Assembly: GCA_032059445.1 (NCBI GenBank) | Contig: DAMCAP010000013.1 | Location: 11,258-75,257 of the forward strand | DNA length: 64,000 bases | Reading direction: 5' to 3' | From: DAMCAP01 sp032059445 | GTDB lineage: Bacteria > Bacillota > Clostridia > Oscillospirales > Ruminococcaceae | Part shown: in pieces, positions 26,266 through 34,358 of the stretch | Layout: each line of letters starts with the position of its first letter | How positions within the stretch are numbered: the first letter of the stretch is position 1 | Position numbers and translations under genes: made by a program | The notes under the pieces: model-generated | The model's database searches: none | What the model saw: the letters and a program-made list of their open reading frames with translations, nothing else | Told to the model about the DNA's origin: nothing

Positions 26266-26619
26266 ATGAAACACTACACTTTAACCCCCGATTGCACAGC
26301 GGGTTTTTGCCCAGTAGAGACAACTCTTAATTTAGTAAGCGGCAAATGGAAAGGGATTATTTTATATCGCCTTGTGGGAGGCAAAAAGCGGTTTAATGAG
26401 CTAAAAAAAATAATGCCCGCTATTTCTTATAGGACCCTAACCTTGCAGTTAAGGCAACTCGAAGAAGACGGCATAGTCGAGCGAGTTGCTTACCCTGAGG
26501 TTCCCCCCCGCGTAGAATACTCCCTAACTCCACTTGGCATAACAATGATCCCTATTATCGAAGCCCTGTATGACTGGGGGATGGCATATCATAACAATGA
26601 ATTGGTGATTTCTCAATAA
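26266..26619 (+). CDS. HxlR family transcriptional regulator
   Basis: A 117-aa winged-helix dimeric regulator. The N-terminal DCTAGFCPVETTLNLVSGKWKG segment contains Cys10 and Cys15; a Cys before the first helix is the redox or electrophile sensor in Bacillus relatives such as HypR and YodB. The wing region TLQLRQLEEDGIVERVAYPEVPPRVEYSLT is canonical. TTGGAG lies before the ATG. Divergence from the nitroreductase/ene-reductase pair strongly suggests it controls them, and perhaps itself, from the shared 141-bp region. Confidence 0.92.
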   Translation: MKHYTLTPDCTAGFCPVETTLNLVSGKWKGIILYRLVGGKKRFNELKKIMPAISYRTLTLQLRQLEEDGIVERVAYPEVPPRVEYSLTPLGITMIPIIEALYDWGMAYHNNELVISQ

Positions 26620-26813
26620 GTAGATAAATAAGCACCTGTTCTCATAACCCGAAACGCAGGGCGGATTTTACATTATGGGGGAGCAATGAAAAGCGCCACC
26701 CTCTTTATGCATCTCTACTTATTTCCATTGTAAACCACATAGTGCTGTTTAGCCAAAAATAAAAAAGCAGACTATCAAGTCGTAAAAAGCCTTCTTCCCT
26801 TTATAGAAACAGA

Positions 26814-26847
26814 AATCCCTCTCTAGAGATGAAACTAGAGAGGGATT
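26814..26847 (-). terminator. Terminator of the CCCTCTAG type
   Basis: AATCCCTCTCTAG pairs with CTAGAGAGGGATT. It lies downstream of the minus-strand hypothetical gene and is preceded by TTCCCTTTATAGAAACA. It belongs to a set of similar terminators that recurs at 30450 and 34252. Confidence 0.75.
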
Positions 26848-26876
26848 GTTTTATTGGGTATTCATATACAAAATAC

Positions 26877-27923
26877 TTATTTCCTTTGCAGACATAGCAA
26901 TTCCTGATCAAACCATGTGATAATGTCCTCTCGTATATCCAAAGTAGAATCATCCAAGGGTATGATAAGCCCGCGGCAACCGCCATCACAATGGCCAATT
27001 TCTCTTTTTCTTCCGCAGCCATACCCCTTTGCAATCATTTCCTGCAAGAATGCAGGGAACGTTTTGATGGTGTCGGTATATTGCTGTGTCTTTGATGCTT
27101 TGACATTTATGTGATAGCCATTATTAAGGGAAGCGTTAATACCCCATAGATCTTTGCGCTTATAACAGTACTTAATATAAATATGAAACCCTTTTATCTC
27201 CACTACACAATTAAGTCCTTTATCAAGGTAGCGCTGATGCAGCTGTAGGATAAAATCCTGTACATCCGAGGATAAAGGCTTTATCGTATCCTTCACGATA
27301 GCTATCACATCGGTTTCATCCTTTTTTAATATCCTATAATCACAGCGCAAAAAAACATCCTGGTTGACGAGGGTGCCGTGGTCTATCTCGGCGATTGCCA
27401 TGGTTTTCAGCCCCGTCAGCATAATGGGGTTGTAAGGATATGTAATCTTTATCGTTTTGACATCTGATAGGCTTTGCTTTTTGTCGTTTACATCTATACC
27501 GTCAATGCATATACCGCAATCCATCAGGAATCGTAGGCACTCTAAGTTTTTAGAAATAGGTAGCTTTGGGTTAAATATCGTATTACTGCAAGCCAGAGAC
27601 TGCCCATCATCTACCAATACGCCAAAATAGCCGATACTCATCAGCATGGTATTTACATTATGTAAGAAAGGAAAGTACACCGAAATAGTAGTGCGGTTCT
27701 CATATTCATGAGCAACTTTTTTGCTTGTATCATAGACGGAGCCTACGGCGCTTAAGAGATCATAGAGCCGATATAAAAAGGCTCGAAACGCTAGGACACC
27801 TTCACGAATATTTTCTTCTGTCGATATACTTGCATATACAGGCTTGATCGCGTACGCTTCGCTTGCCTCGGGTAAAACAATACTCTTTAAATAGTTTGCT
27901 AAATCCATAAGCGTCTTTCGCAT
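26877..27923 (-). CDS. Conserved hypothetical protein with C-terminal Cys cluster
   Basis: A 348-aa soluble protein that I cannot assign. The N-terminal part is mostly helical, and the C-terminal part is beta-rich. It includes a GYGCGRKREIGHCDGGCRG segment with four Cys and one His that could bind a metal or Fe-S cluster, followed by GLIIPLDD. GAGGAG precedes the ATG. It is monocistronic with a terminator 30 bp downstream. The rest gives no domain clue, so no function is proposed. Confidence 0.7.
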   Translation of the reverse strand: MRKTLMDLANYLKSIVLPEASEAYAIKPVYASISTEENIREGVLAFRAFLYRLYDLLSAVGSVYDTSKKVAHEYENRTTISVYFPFLHNVNTMLMSIGYFGVLVDDGQSLACSNTIFNPKLPISKNLECLRFLMDCGICIDGIDVNDKKQSLSDVKTIKITYPYNPIMLTGLKTMAIAEIDHGTLVNQDVFLRCDYRILKKDETDVIAIVKDTIKPLSSDVQDFILQLHQRYLDKGLNCVVEIKGFHIYIKYCYKRKDLWGINASLNNGYHINVKASKTQQYTDTIKTFPAFLQEMIAKGYGCGRKREIGHCDGGCRGLIIPLDDSTLDIREDIITWFDQELLCLQRK

Positions 27924-27996
27924 GAAATTCTCCTCATGTAGTTCTCTATCCTAATACCTTTACTTTGCCAGAGATTGCAGACCTATAAGTACCACT

Positions 27997-29019
27997 TTAA
28001 AACTTGCATACCACATTCATTACGAAACGAACCGGTATGCTTGGGTCGGATACTTGAGGTATATCACCTACAAAAAATATATCTTTCTCTTTACAATAAA
28101 ATGCAAAGGAGCCAGTTGACCCTGAGTGCCCGACGAGGATTGATTTTTTAGAAAAAGGCAAGCTTGCCTCTATTTTCATGTAGCCACCAGCATAACAGAT
28201 GGGATAAAACGAAAGTTGAAGTTTGTTGCTGTCAGAGATTTCATCAAATAAGGACTTATCAAATAACTCCCCCAACCAAAAAGCTTTTAAAAAAATCATT
28301 AGCTCACGTGCAGTTGTTATAGCTCCGCCGTTTGCATAGCAACTGCTAATGAATTTATTTCTTTTTATCTTTTCGCTTTTATAGTATAGGGTAGGAATCT
28401 CATCCGTTTCCTTCGATGCTATAAATGTTTTAGCAAGAGAGAGCTTTTCAAAAATATACTTCTTACAAGCTTCTTGATAGCTTAACCCTGTTACTGCTTC
28501 AATTATTTTGCCAAGCAAATCAAAATTTACATCAGCATAAAAGGCTTTGTTGCCAGATGAGGGTGGAAAAATAGCTTGTAGCGAATTGGTCCAAGCTATT
28601 TCATCCTGAAATGAATATGAAAAGTCGGTCGTCTTTACTTTGTTGTATATAGAATCTTTCCCCGCGAGATAAAAATCAGGAAGTCCGCTGGTATGATGCA
28701 ATAAGTTATTTATGGTTAGGTCTTGTGAATAATCTGTTCCTTTATAGGAATGGAGGTTTTTAATACAATTTATATCAAAGTACTCCGTAATCTTGTCATC
28801 GAGTTTCAGCTTACCTTCTTGATATAATCTTAATATACAGGTGGTTGTAAATAGTTTTGTAATGCTGGCAGCAACCATAGGTGTATCTAGCGTTTTATCT
28901 CCATAGCTTTTAGACCATGTAAAATCCCCATTGCTATTTTCACAATAAAAAATAGCTTCATGTACTTTAGGTGATGTTGTCAACTTGTCAAAAGACTTCT
29001 CCAACTTTTCTATACTCAT
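27997..29019 (-). CDS. Serine hydrolase of the beta-lactamase (class C-like) family
   Basis: A 340-aa protein of the beta-lactamase/D-alanyl carboxypeptidase-like fold. The catalytic S52-x-x-K55 is in AASITKLFTT, the second motif is FYADVNFDLLG (in place of YSN), and the KTG-like box is HSGSTGSFAF. There is no signal peptide, so it is probably cytoplasmic and more likely an esterase or peptidase than a resistance enzyme. The start is ATG at 29019 after GGGGAGGG; 23 upstream in-frame codons lack a ribosome site. Confidence 0.87.
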   Translation of the reverse strand: MSIEKLEKSFDKLTTSPKVHEAIFYCENSNGDFTWSKSYGDKTLDTPMVAASITKLFTTTCILRLYQEGKLKLDDKITEYFDINCIKNLHSYKGTDYSQDLTINNLLHHTSGLPDFYLAGKDSIYNKVKTTDFSYSFQDEIAWTNSLQAIFPPSSGNKAFYADVNFDLLGKIIEAVTGLSYQEACKKYIFEKLSLAKTFIASKETDEIPTLYYKSEKIKRNKFISSCYANGGAITTARELMIFLKAFWLGELFDKSLFDEISDSNKLQLSFYPICYAGGYMKIEASLPFSKKSILVGHSGSTGSFAFYCKEKDIFFVGDIPQVSDPSIPVRFVMNVVCKF

Positions 29020-29291
29020 CGTACCCTCCCCATATGCATCAAAATAAAGATAATGACCCTTAACTCTTGTTACAAAAACACGTATCATCAGAAATAGAAT
29101 CTTTTGATACTAGCTATAGTTTAGCATATGTATTTGTCAAAATAAACCTATTTATCGTAAATTTTTCCACAAAATAATCTCCTTAACCTGCCCCATTCAA
29201 GCTATAGTCACGGTTATCCAAGAGTAAAGAGGTTTATGAATTTTGACATCAACCATAATTCATCCATGTAACGGTGTACTAAATGAAAATG
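29020..29291. other. Intergenic region upstream of the serine hydrolase
   Basis: On the minus strand it holds a promoter-like block (29101-29150: AGGTTTATTTT, then TGCTAAACT) that resembles blocks in front of the genes starting at 34202 and 39225. The TetR operon promoter lies at its right edge. Confidence 0.45.
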
Positions 29292-29320
29292 TTGACAATT
29301 GCTTTTAGATACTGTAATAT
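29292..29320 (+). promoter_or_regulatory. Promoter of the TetR operon
   Basis: TTGACA at 29292-29297 and TAATAT at 29315-29320 are 17 nt apart and directly abut the operator. Confidence 0.8.
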
Positions 29321-29346
29321 CAAAATAGACCAGTCGGTCTATTTTG
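29321..29346 (+). promoter_or_regulatory. TetR-family operator palindrome
   Basis: CAAAATAGACC and GGTCTATTTTG form perfect 11-bp arms around AGTC. The TAGACC-N4-GGTCTA core is of the kind bound by many TetR regulators. It begins immediately after the -10 box, so a bound repressor would block the promoter; the TetR encoded in the same operon is the obvious candidate. Confidence 0.85.
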
Positions 29347-29366
29347 AACGATTTAGAGGTGGTAGT

Positions 29367-29789
29367 ATGTGGTTTATAATCTCTCTATTAGCAGTGTTAT
29401 CAGTGGGAAGTGTAACGTGGACGATTATTCAAGTGATTAAGCCAGAGTTATTTTTTGCAGCAGAAAATGAAGCCAATTTAAAAGGAATTCGCCCCAAGTG
29501 GTATTTTTATGGCGGGGTTATAGGGATTTTATCCATCGCTCTTATGTGGTTTTATGCATTTCAGCTTCAAATAACTCCCGTCTGGATATTGGCAGTAGTT
29601 TTAACCATAGGCTCACTAAAACCAATTGGAATGGTATTCTTCTATGACCAGTTCAGCAAAAAAGCATCGGCAGTTGTGCATAAGATGCAATCCTCAAAAA
29701 TGACATATTGGCTGGGTGTGGTGCTTAGAGCTATTTTATCCATAATATTGGTTATAACAACAATTTACTTTTATAATCTGAAGGTGTGA
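29367..29789 (+). CDS. Small multi-pass membrane protein in a TetR operon
   Basis: A 140-aa protein with four hydrophobic segments and a conserved-looking loop, PELFFAAENEANLKGIRPKWYFYGG. I do not recognise a functional family. The start is ATG at 29367 after GAGGTGG; the open frame begins 28 codons earlier, inside the operator, and that part is not likely to be translated. It shares a transcript with the TetR gene 25 bp downstream, so it is probably repressed until an inducer is present, perhaps acting in efflux or tolerance. Confidence 0.75.
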   Translation: MWFIISLLAVLSVGSVTWTIIQVIKPELFFAAENEANLKGIRPKWYFYGGVIGILSIALMWFYAFQLQITPVWILAVVLTIGSLKPIGMVFFYDQFSKKASAVVHKMQSSKMTYWLGVVLRAILSIILVITTIYFYNLKV

Positions 29790-29814
29790 AATCTACTAAC
29801 AGAGGAGTACATAC

Positions 29815-30405
29815 TTGGATAAAGGATTTAAGAAAAAAGAACAATTATTGGCAGCGGCTATAAATGAATTTGGAAAGCATAGATTTGAAGATGCTTCACT
29901 TAACAGAATTCTTCAAAAAGCAAAAGTCAGCAAAGGTCTTTTCTACCACTATTATGAAAACAAAGATGCTCTATACATAGACATAGCAGGCATTCTCCTT
30001 GAAAAGAAAAAAGCGTTTATTGCAGAGCGATTGGGACCAGATGATCTCAAAGGTGACGTTTTTCAAATATTGAAGAAAGGCATGACCTTAGGCTTTGAAT
30101 TTGGAGAAATCAACCCTCTGTATGCCAAATTTTCAACAATGTTGATGAGAGAAAGAGGAAGCCAGATATTTTTAAAGGTTATGGCCAAATACAATGTTAA
30201 TAATGATTCATATGTATCTGGATTGATTCGCTTGGGTATCAATAACGGCAATATACGCTCAGACTTATCTCCGGAATTCGTCTTTAGAATTATATCCCAT
30301 ATACTAAATAACGTTAATGAAATCCTAGACACAAAGGATATTGAGGATTACAAAACGAAAATTGATGAGCTGCTGATCTTTATGGAGTCAGCACTCAGAG
30401 CATAA
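29815..30405 (+). CDS. TetR family transcriptional regulator
   Basis: A 196-aa repressor. The N-terminal helix-turn-helix (NEFGKHRFEDASLNRILQKAKVSKGLFYHYYENKDALY) is canonical, and the C-terminal ligand domain is variable. The start is TTG at 29815, 8 nt after GAGGAG; no ATG is available nearby. It should bind the perfect palindrome at 29321-29346 and autoregulate the operon. The inducer is unknown. Confidence 0.92.
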   Translation: MDKGFKKKEQLLAAAINEFGKHRFEDASLNRILQKAKVSKGLFYHYYENKDALYIDIAGILLEKKKAFIAERLGPDDLKGDVFQILKKGMTLGFEFGEINPLYAKFSTMLMRERGSQIFLKVMAKYNVNNDSYVSGLIRLGINNGNIRSDLSPEFVFRIISHILNNVNEILDTKDIEDYKTKIDELLIFMESALRA

Positions 30406-30449
30406 TTACAAACATAAAAAATCAAGTCATATATCGCTCTATAAGCAAA

Positions 30450-30477
30450 AATCCCTCTAGCCGAAGCTGGAGGGATT
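30450..30477 (-). terminator. Terminator of the CCCTCTAG type
   Basis: AATCCCTCTAGC and GCTGGAGGGATT pair around CGAA; on the minus strand it is followed by TTTTTGCTTAT. It is convergent between the TetR gene and the nucleotidyltransferase-like gene. Confidence 0.75.
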
Positions 30478-30614
30478 AATTTGTGTGTAAAACCAAACTG
30501 ATCATTCTAGTAAAGATCCAGTCCTCCTGTTAGCGGTAATAGCTACTGTTGCTTACATTACGACATTAAAAATCTCAGTAAAAGTTTGTAGTTAGAAGAG
30601 TAAATGAGTTTTAT

Positions 30615-31409
30615 CTATCTGGGATGAGGTTCAAATAGTATTTCTAAAATCTCGTTCTGCTCATCTTCATCGTTTTTACCATCAGGTAACAAATGAAATA
30701 AAATCTCATTTTCATTCCATAAACCACCAATAGAGTCGAGCATGTAAGTTGCGCATTGCTTAAGCAACTCAAATTGCACTTCTAAACAATTTTCCGAATA
30801 TAAGCTTGAAACTATATTAAATAAGCTAGGCTCTTGATTTTTAATAAGGCTTAGGTGCAATTTAGGTTTTCCAGCTTCCCAGCCTTTAATTCGAGCATAA
30901 CACGATAAAAACCAATCAAATTGAGAATAAATAAAATACTTAGTATAGAGTTCATTATCATGTAATCTGTGCTTCAATTTATCGAGTATATGCTTAAATG
31001 TAAATCTAAATAATATTCTTTCAAATTCTGATAATTCCTTGGGAATTGACCAAGTGATTTGAATCCTCTTTAAGAGGTCCGCTGTTATATCGTTTTTATC
31101 GTATAGTATTTTACAATTAAGATGCACCAATAAAAATTCATTTAATATAGCCTTTGACATAAAATCTTCTCTGGATAACAGCATACAATCAACAGGAATA
31201 TCCTTAATATGAAAGTGAATGCCTATGAAATTCTTAGAGATAGGTTGATCAAAAATTATAGTTAAATCATAATCTCCACCAGCCGACATATCAGTATATA
31301 CCCGCCCACCATACTCGACTATTCCTACTACATTTTCGTTTTGCTTGATATGCTCAATAAAACTCTCAATGCTATCAAATGATCTTTTATATGTCAGCAA
31401 ACTATACAT
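30615..31409 (-). CDS. Putative nucleotidyltransferase-like protein
   Basis: A 264-aa protein. Its N-terminal third contains VGIVEYGGRVYTDMSAGGDYDLTIIF, which resembles the hG[GS]-x9-[DE]-h-[DE] pattern of Pol-beta-type nucleotidyltransferases, with a second acidic position in PVDCMLL; the rest is helical. The match is loose, so activity is unproven. The start is uncertain: GAGGAG abuts ATG 31409, while an in-frame TTG at 31400 has ideal spacing. The frame extends 50 codons further upstream with Pro-rich, low-complexity sequence that is unlikely to be coding. Confidence 0.6.
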   Translation of the reverse strand: MYSLLTYKRSFDSIESFIEHIKQNENVVGIVEYGGRVYTDMSAGGDYDLTIIFDQPISKNFIGIHFHIKDIPVDCMLLSREDFMSKAILNEFLLVHLNCKILYDKNDITADLLKRIQITWSIPKELSEFERILFRFTFKHILDKLKHRLHDNELYTKYFIYSQFDWFLSCYARIKGWEAGKPKLHLSLIKNQEPSLFNIVSSLYSENCLEVQFELLKQCATYMLDSIGGLWNENEILFHLLPDGKNDEDEQNEILEILFEPHPR

Positions 31410-31610
31410 CTCCTCACAAGTTTTTGGGGGGCTTTGGGGTGGGGGTTCCTCGCCCCATTTTATTATTTTACCACTAGGGAGATAACAGCGTGGTGGCATA
31501 TGGGTAGAGGGCTGTAGCGAGAGGGAAGCTTTCGCTGCTGCTTTAGGGATAGTGCCCACGGTATAAAACGCTCTTTTCCCTTTATCTAAAAGTACAAGTG
31601 TAAAATGAGC

Positions 31611-32360
31611 TTATTTACCGTTATAAATTACATAGGGCTTTTCAGCTTTTCCTAAGCTCTTTAAAGAAATGAACTGCATATAAAAATTATTGTTTTCATC
31701 AGTTTTTTCGATGAATTTTATTTCCGATAAAAATACATCCCCATATTTATCAAAGTTACCATTCACGATATCCTTTAATCTTTGCAAATACTCCATATCT
31801 TCCCCATATCCATCCGAAATCACATAAAAAACAGCGGTGGTTATTCCGGCTTTATCTCGCGAAATATCTTTTAATATATATGAGAACCCGTGGATACCCC
31901 ATCCCGTGGAAGCAATGTTACCATTGTCTAAAATATGGGTCAAACGATTATTATAATTTACTATTCGATTAAAATACTTCTTAGTAATTCCATCCAATAA
32001 CTCTTTAGATACTCCCTTTTCAAAATCATAACTTTTCTCTTGTTGTTTAATTGCCATCGAAATAGCGAAACCTGAGATACTGGTGTCTGTAAATCCCAAG
32101 TTAGGATCACCATCATAAAGTATAGCCATAGGCATAGGATCAAGATATCGAAAATACATTGCAACTTTTTCTGTTAGAGTTGCTAAGATATCTTCTTCGG
32201 TGGGCATTAGTTCTGTATTGTCACTACTGGGCGTACCTTTTTGCGCCGTATAAGATGAACTTTCTTGTAGTGCAGATGAAACCGGAGGGATTGTACCATT
32301 ACAACCAACAATAGATATCATCAATAGAACAACAAAGGCTGATATAAGTAATTCTTTCAT
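31611..32360 (-). CDS. Hypothetical lipoprotein
   Basis: A 249-aa protein with an N-terminal lipoprotein signal (ISAFVVLLMISIVGC, lipobox IVGC, Cys20) and a Ser/Thr-rich linker, so it should be anchored on the outer face of the membrane. The remaining 190 residues include an ILYDGDPNLGFTDTSISGF segment but no family that I recognise. AAGGAGAA precedes the ATG. It is monocistronic and the last chromosomal gene before the tRNA-Ser attachment site. Confidence 0.7.
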   Translation of the reverse strand: MKELLISAFVVLLMISIVGCNGTIPPVSSALQESSSYTAQKGTPSSDNTELMPTEEDILATLTEKVAMYFRYLDPMPMAILYDGDPNLGFTDTSISGFAISMAIKQQEKSYDFEKGVSKELLDGITKKYFNRIVNYNNRLTHILDNGNIASTGWGIHGFSYILKDISRDKAGITTAVFYVISDGYGEDMEYLQRLKDIVNGNFDKYGDVFLSEIKFIEKTDENNNFYMQFISLKSLGKAEKPYVIYNGK

Positions 32361-32419
32361 TGTACATTCTCCTTCATAAAGCTAAATACTCTCCTTTTCA
32401 TTTTACCATAGAAAAACAA

Positions 32420-32457
32420 AAAGTCATGTAAGAGTTTAAATACTCATACATGACTTT
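32420..32457 (-). terminator. Terminator of the original tRNA-Ser gene
   Basis: AAAGTCATGTA and TACATGACTTT pair around GAGT/ACTC; on the minus strand it is followed by TTGTTTTTC. It lies 3 bp after the CCA end of the tRNA fragment, marking this side as the original chromosomal flank. Confidence 0.85.
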
Positions 32458-32460
32458 AGT

Positions 32461-32524
32461 TGGCGGAGAGAGAGGGATTCGAACCCTCGGTGGAGTATTA
32501 GTCCACACACGATTTCCAATCGTT
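32461..32524 (-). other. 3' part of tRNA-Ser(GGA): prophage attachment site
   Basis: On the minus strand the sequence runs from the anticodon arm (ACGATTGGAAATCGT, anticodon GGA) through a long serine-type variable arm (GTGGA/TCCAC) and T arm (GAGGG-TTCGAAT-CCCTC) to the encoded CCA end. The acceptor 5' strand and the D arm are absent upstream. A truncated tRNA 3' end like this is the classic direct-repeat attachment remnant of a tRNA-integrating element. The element lies on the side of the missing 5' half, i.e. at higher coordinates. Confidence 0.88.
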
Positions 32525-32719
32525 AACATATAGCTTATAAACATAGTAATTTACTGCATTGTAATGCGCAATAGTTGATCACTACGACACTTTTACGACA
32601 CCTGTACCACACAACTCTGCCCTTCAAAAGAGTACTTTTCATTTGCATCGCACTCACCAACGCCGGCGCATATCCGCCTCAACTTCTAGGCTGTGGGTAA
32701 TGAAGCATTTATTAATCAG
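32525..32719. other. Attachment-site arm region
   Basis: A gene-free stretch just inside the prophage. It contains two direct ACGACAC copies (32584-32590 and 32595-32601), spaced like integrase arm-binding sites. The function is inferred from position only. Confidence 0.4.
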
Positions 32720-33481
32720 CTATTTCTTTGTACCAAGGATTTCTATTATTTGCTCCATAACAGCATCTTCATATCCAAGTTTTGCATTTCTATATCCCCA
32801 CGTAGGATGATAAGTGAAGAGATAATCTACACATTGGTGCTCAATCTTGACCACACTCTTAAACCATACTGACCGATCTTTCAATCCACCTGGATAAAGC
32901 TTTTTAAACACCTCTGGAAGTTCATGCTGAAGTGAGACGCCATACCAACCAAAAAAAATGACCAGATTAGGTTGCAATATTTCTATTTCCCTTTGAAGAA
33001 TCCGCATGTCAAGACTATGTAATTTTTGACGATCGGTAGCAGTCAATCTACCTTCTCCTTTACCGAGCGAATGGATTTTATCTATGTTCGACCAACAGCA
33101 GACTCCATGCTCCGCGACTTTTCTGAATCTTCGCCAAAATGAGCTGGCATTTATTTTTGTTTTGTGTTCTTTATCATCTACTAACTGTTGTTCCAGATAC
33201 TCTTTTATAATGGATTGGATTTTTGTTATGTCGTTGGCTTTTACGCCGTCTGACTTTCCTACTCCATAATCCCCATATCCCTCCTCACCCACAATTAAAA
33301 TTCTGGGGAGCTCTGTTTCAAACCAATTAGAGGGGATATCAATATAGTACGGGTTAGAATACCCGTCCTCCAGTAATTCGGTTTTATCCTTAATTTCCTC
33401 GTACCATAGTTGGTAAGACTCTACAAGACTTTTGTTGGCTTCCTCATATTGATCTCGACTTGATTTATTTATTGAATTCAT
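32720..33481 (-). CDS. Hypothetical protein with uracil-DNA glycosylase-like features
   Basis: A 253-aa soluble protein. Three segments loosely match the UDG superfamily: LPRILIVGEEGYGDYG near residue 58, EILQPNLVIFFGWYG near residue 170 and YLFTYHPTWGYRNAK near residue 220 (the latter like the HPS/HP motif). The spacing is plausible, but the overall match is weak. It lies in the AT-rich cargo next to the attachment site. AAGGAGAA precedes the ATG. DNA repair or a defence function is possible; neither is shown. Confidence 0.55.
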   Translation of the reverse strand: MNSINKSSRDQYEEANKSLVESYQLWYEEIKDKTELLEDGYSNPYYIDIPSNWFETELPRILIVGEEGYGDYGVGKSDGVKANDITKIQSIIKEYLEQQLVDDKEHKTKINASSFWRRFRKVAEHGVCCWSNIDKIHSLGKGEGRLTATDRQKLHSLDMRILQREIEILQPNLVIFFGWYGVSLQHELPEVFKKLYPGGLKDRSVWFKSVVKIEHQCVDYLFTYHPTWGYRNAKLGYEDAVMEQIIEILGTKK

Positions 33482-33620
33482 TATAATTCTCCTTGATGTA
33501 CTTCTAAAAAGTTTGCTTTTATGTTTCTAGTATATCGATGAAATTTATACCTTTTATGGCGCCTGAATTTTGCTTTTGTTTGTGAATAGCTTAAATAAGT
33601 AGCATTACCAACATAGTACA

Positions 33621-34202
33621 TTATTTAACAAAAAAGCAAGATGCACTATTTATGCCAGGTTCTTTTAGAGCATAGGCATAATCTCCTATTTTATCAAATA
33701 ACGAGTCAATCTGTTTTATCGTCCGATTAAACCATTCATCCTTATAAGTACAACCCTTTAGCATTACAATGCCAGAGATGAACTTTATTTTGGTATTTGG
33801 TAGATCGGTATAAAAATGTATCTCGCTTGGTTTGGCAGAGATTAAGTTTAAGAGAACTTTAATATCGTGCAAACAAAGCGAGATAGAATTCTCACGATTT
33901 TGTATTTCTGAAAATTCTTGAATAAATTTATTTATCTTATTCTCAGGCAAGTAACACACGGCATCGACGTTTCTTAAAATTTCACCTTTAACCTTGTTAG
34001 TAGATAGTAGAATACTGATTTCACAGGCTGGCAAAATCGCAAGCGAAGTATTTTCAAAAGAACTATCGGCTATAACAAAACAAACATCGGTACTTTTAGA
34101 ATTGCTTTGGGTTTCTCTTCTTAAATCAAATACTTGATATGTTATTTGTTGTCCCCCCTTTACTGCCCACTTTTCTGCATTAATATAAACAGTGTAGCAC
34201 AT
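33621..34202 (-). CDS. Hypothetical protein in prophage cargo
   Basis: Up to 193 aa, alpha/beta in composition, with no recognised domain. The start is uncertain. The first ATG (34202) has no ribosome site and overlaps a promoter-like block, while a strong AAAGGGGGG lies about 18 codons downstream without an ordinary start codon after it (ATA at the right distance). The gene is AT-rich like its neighbours and stands between the glycosylase-like gene and the ABC-3C operon. Confidence 0.55.
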   Translation of the reverse strand: MCYTVYINAEKWAVKGGQQITYQVFDLRRETQSNSKSTDVCFVIADSSFENTSLAILPACEISILLSTNKVKGEILRNVDAVCYLPENKINKFIQEFSEIQNRENSISLCLHDIKVLLNLISAKPSEIHFYTDLPNTKIKFISGIVMLKGCTYKDEWFNRTIKQIDSLFDKIGDYAYALKEPGINSASCFFVK

Positions 34203-34207
34203 ATTAT

Positions 34208-34250
34208 TGTAAAAATAAACCTCAAAACGACATATTTCCCTATAAAAACA
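34208..34250 (-). repeat. Recurring intergenic block, copy 1
   Basis: AAATAAACCTC, a short variable spacer, then CGACATATTTCCCTA. The same arrangement is found at 39284-39325. Both copies lie just upstream of minus-strand cargo genes and may be promoter/leader DNA that moved together with them. Confidence 0.55.
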
Positions 34251-34251
34251 A

Positions 34252-34283
34252 AAATCCCCTCTAGCCGGAGCTAGAAGGGATTT
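34252..34283 (-). terminator. Terminator of the CCCTCTAG type
   Basis: AAATCCCCTCTAGC and GCTAGAAGGGATTT form a stem; on the minus strand it is followed by TTGTTTTT. It terminates the 101-aa gene and the ABC-3C operon. Confidence 0.8.
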
Positions 34284-34358
34284 AAACTATTATTCTTTAC
34301 TGAGAGTAACCTAAAAAATAGTCACTGCCCTATTGTTCTTTCAAAAATACCAAACTTA

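Noticed and set aside
27997..29019. Beta-lactam resistance gene
   Set aside because: There is no signal peptide and the second motif differs from class C beta-lactamases; the fold is shared by many esterases and peptidases.
32461..32560. An intact tRNA-Ser gene
   Set aside because: The acceptor 5' strand and the D arm are absent upstream of the anticodon arm; only the 3' part remains.
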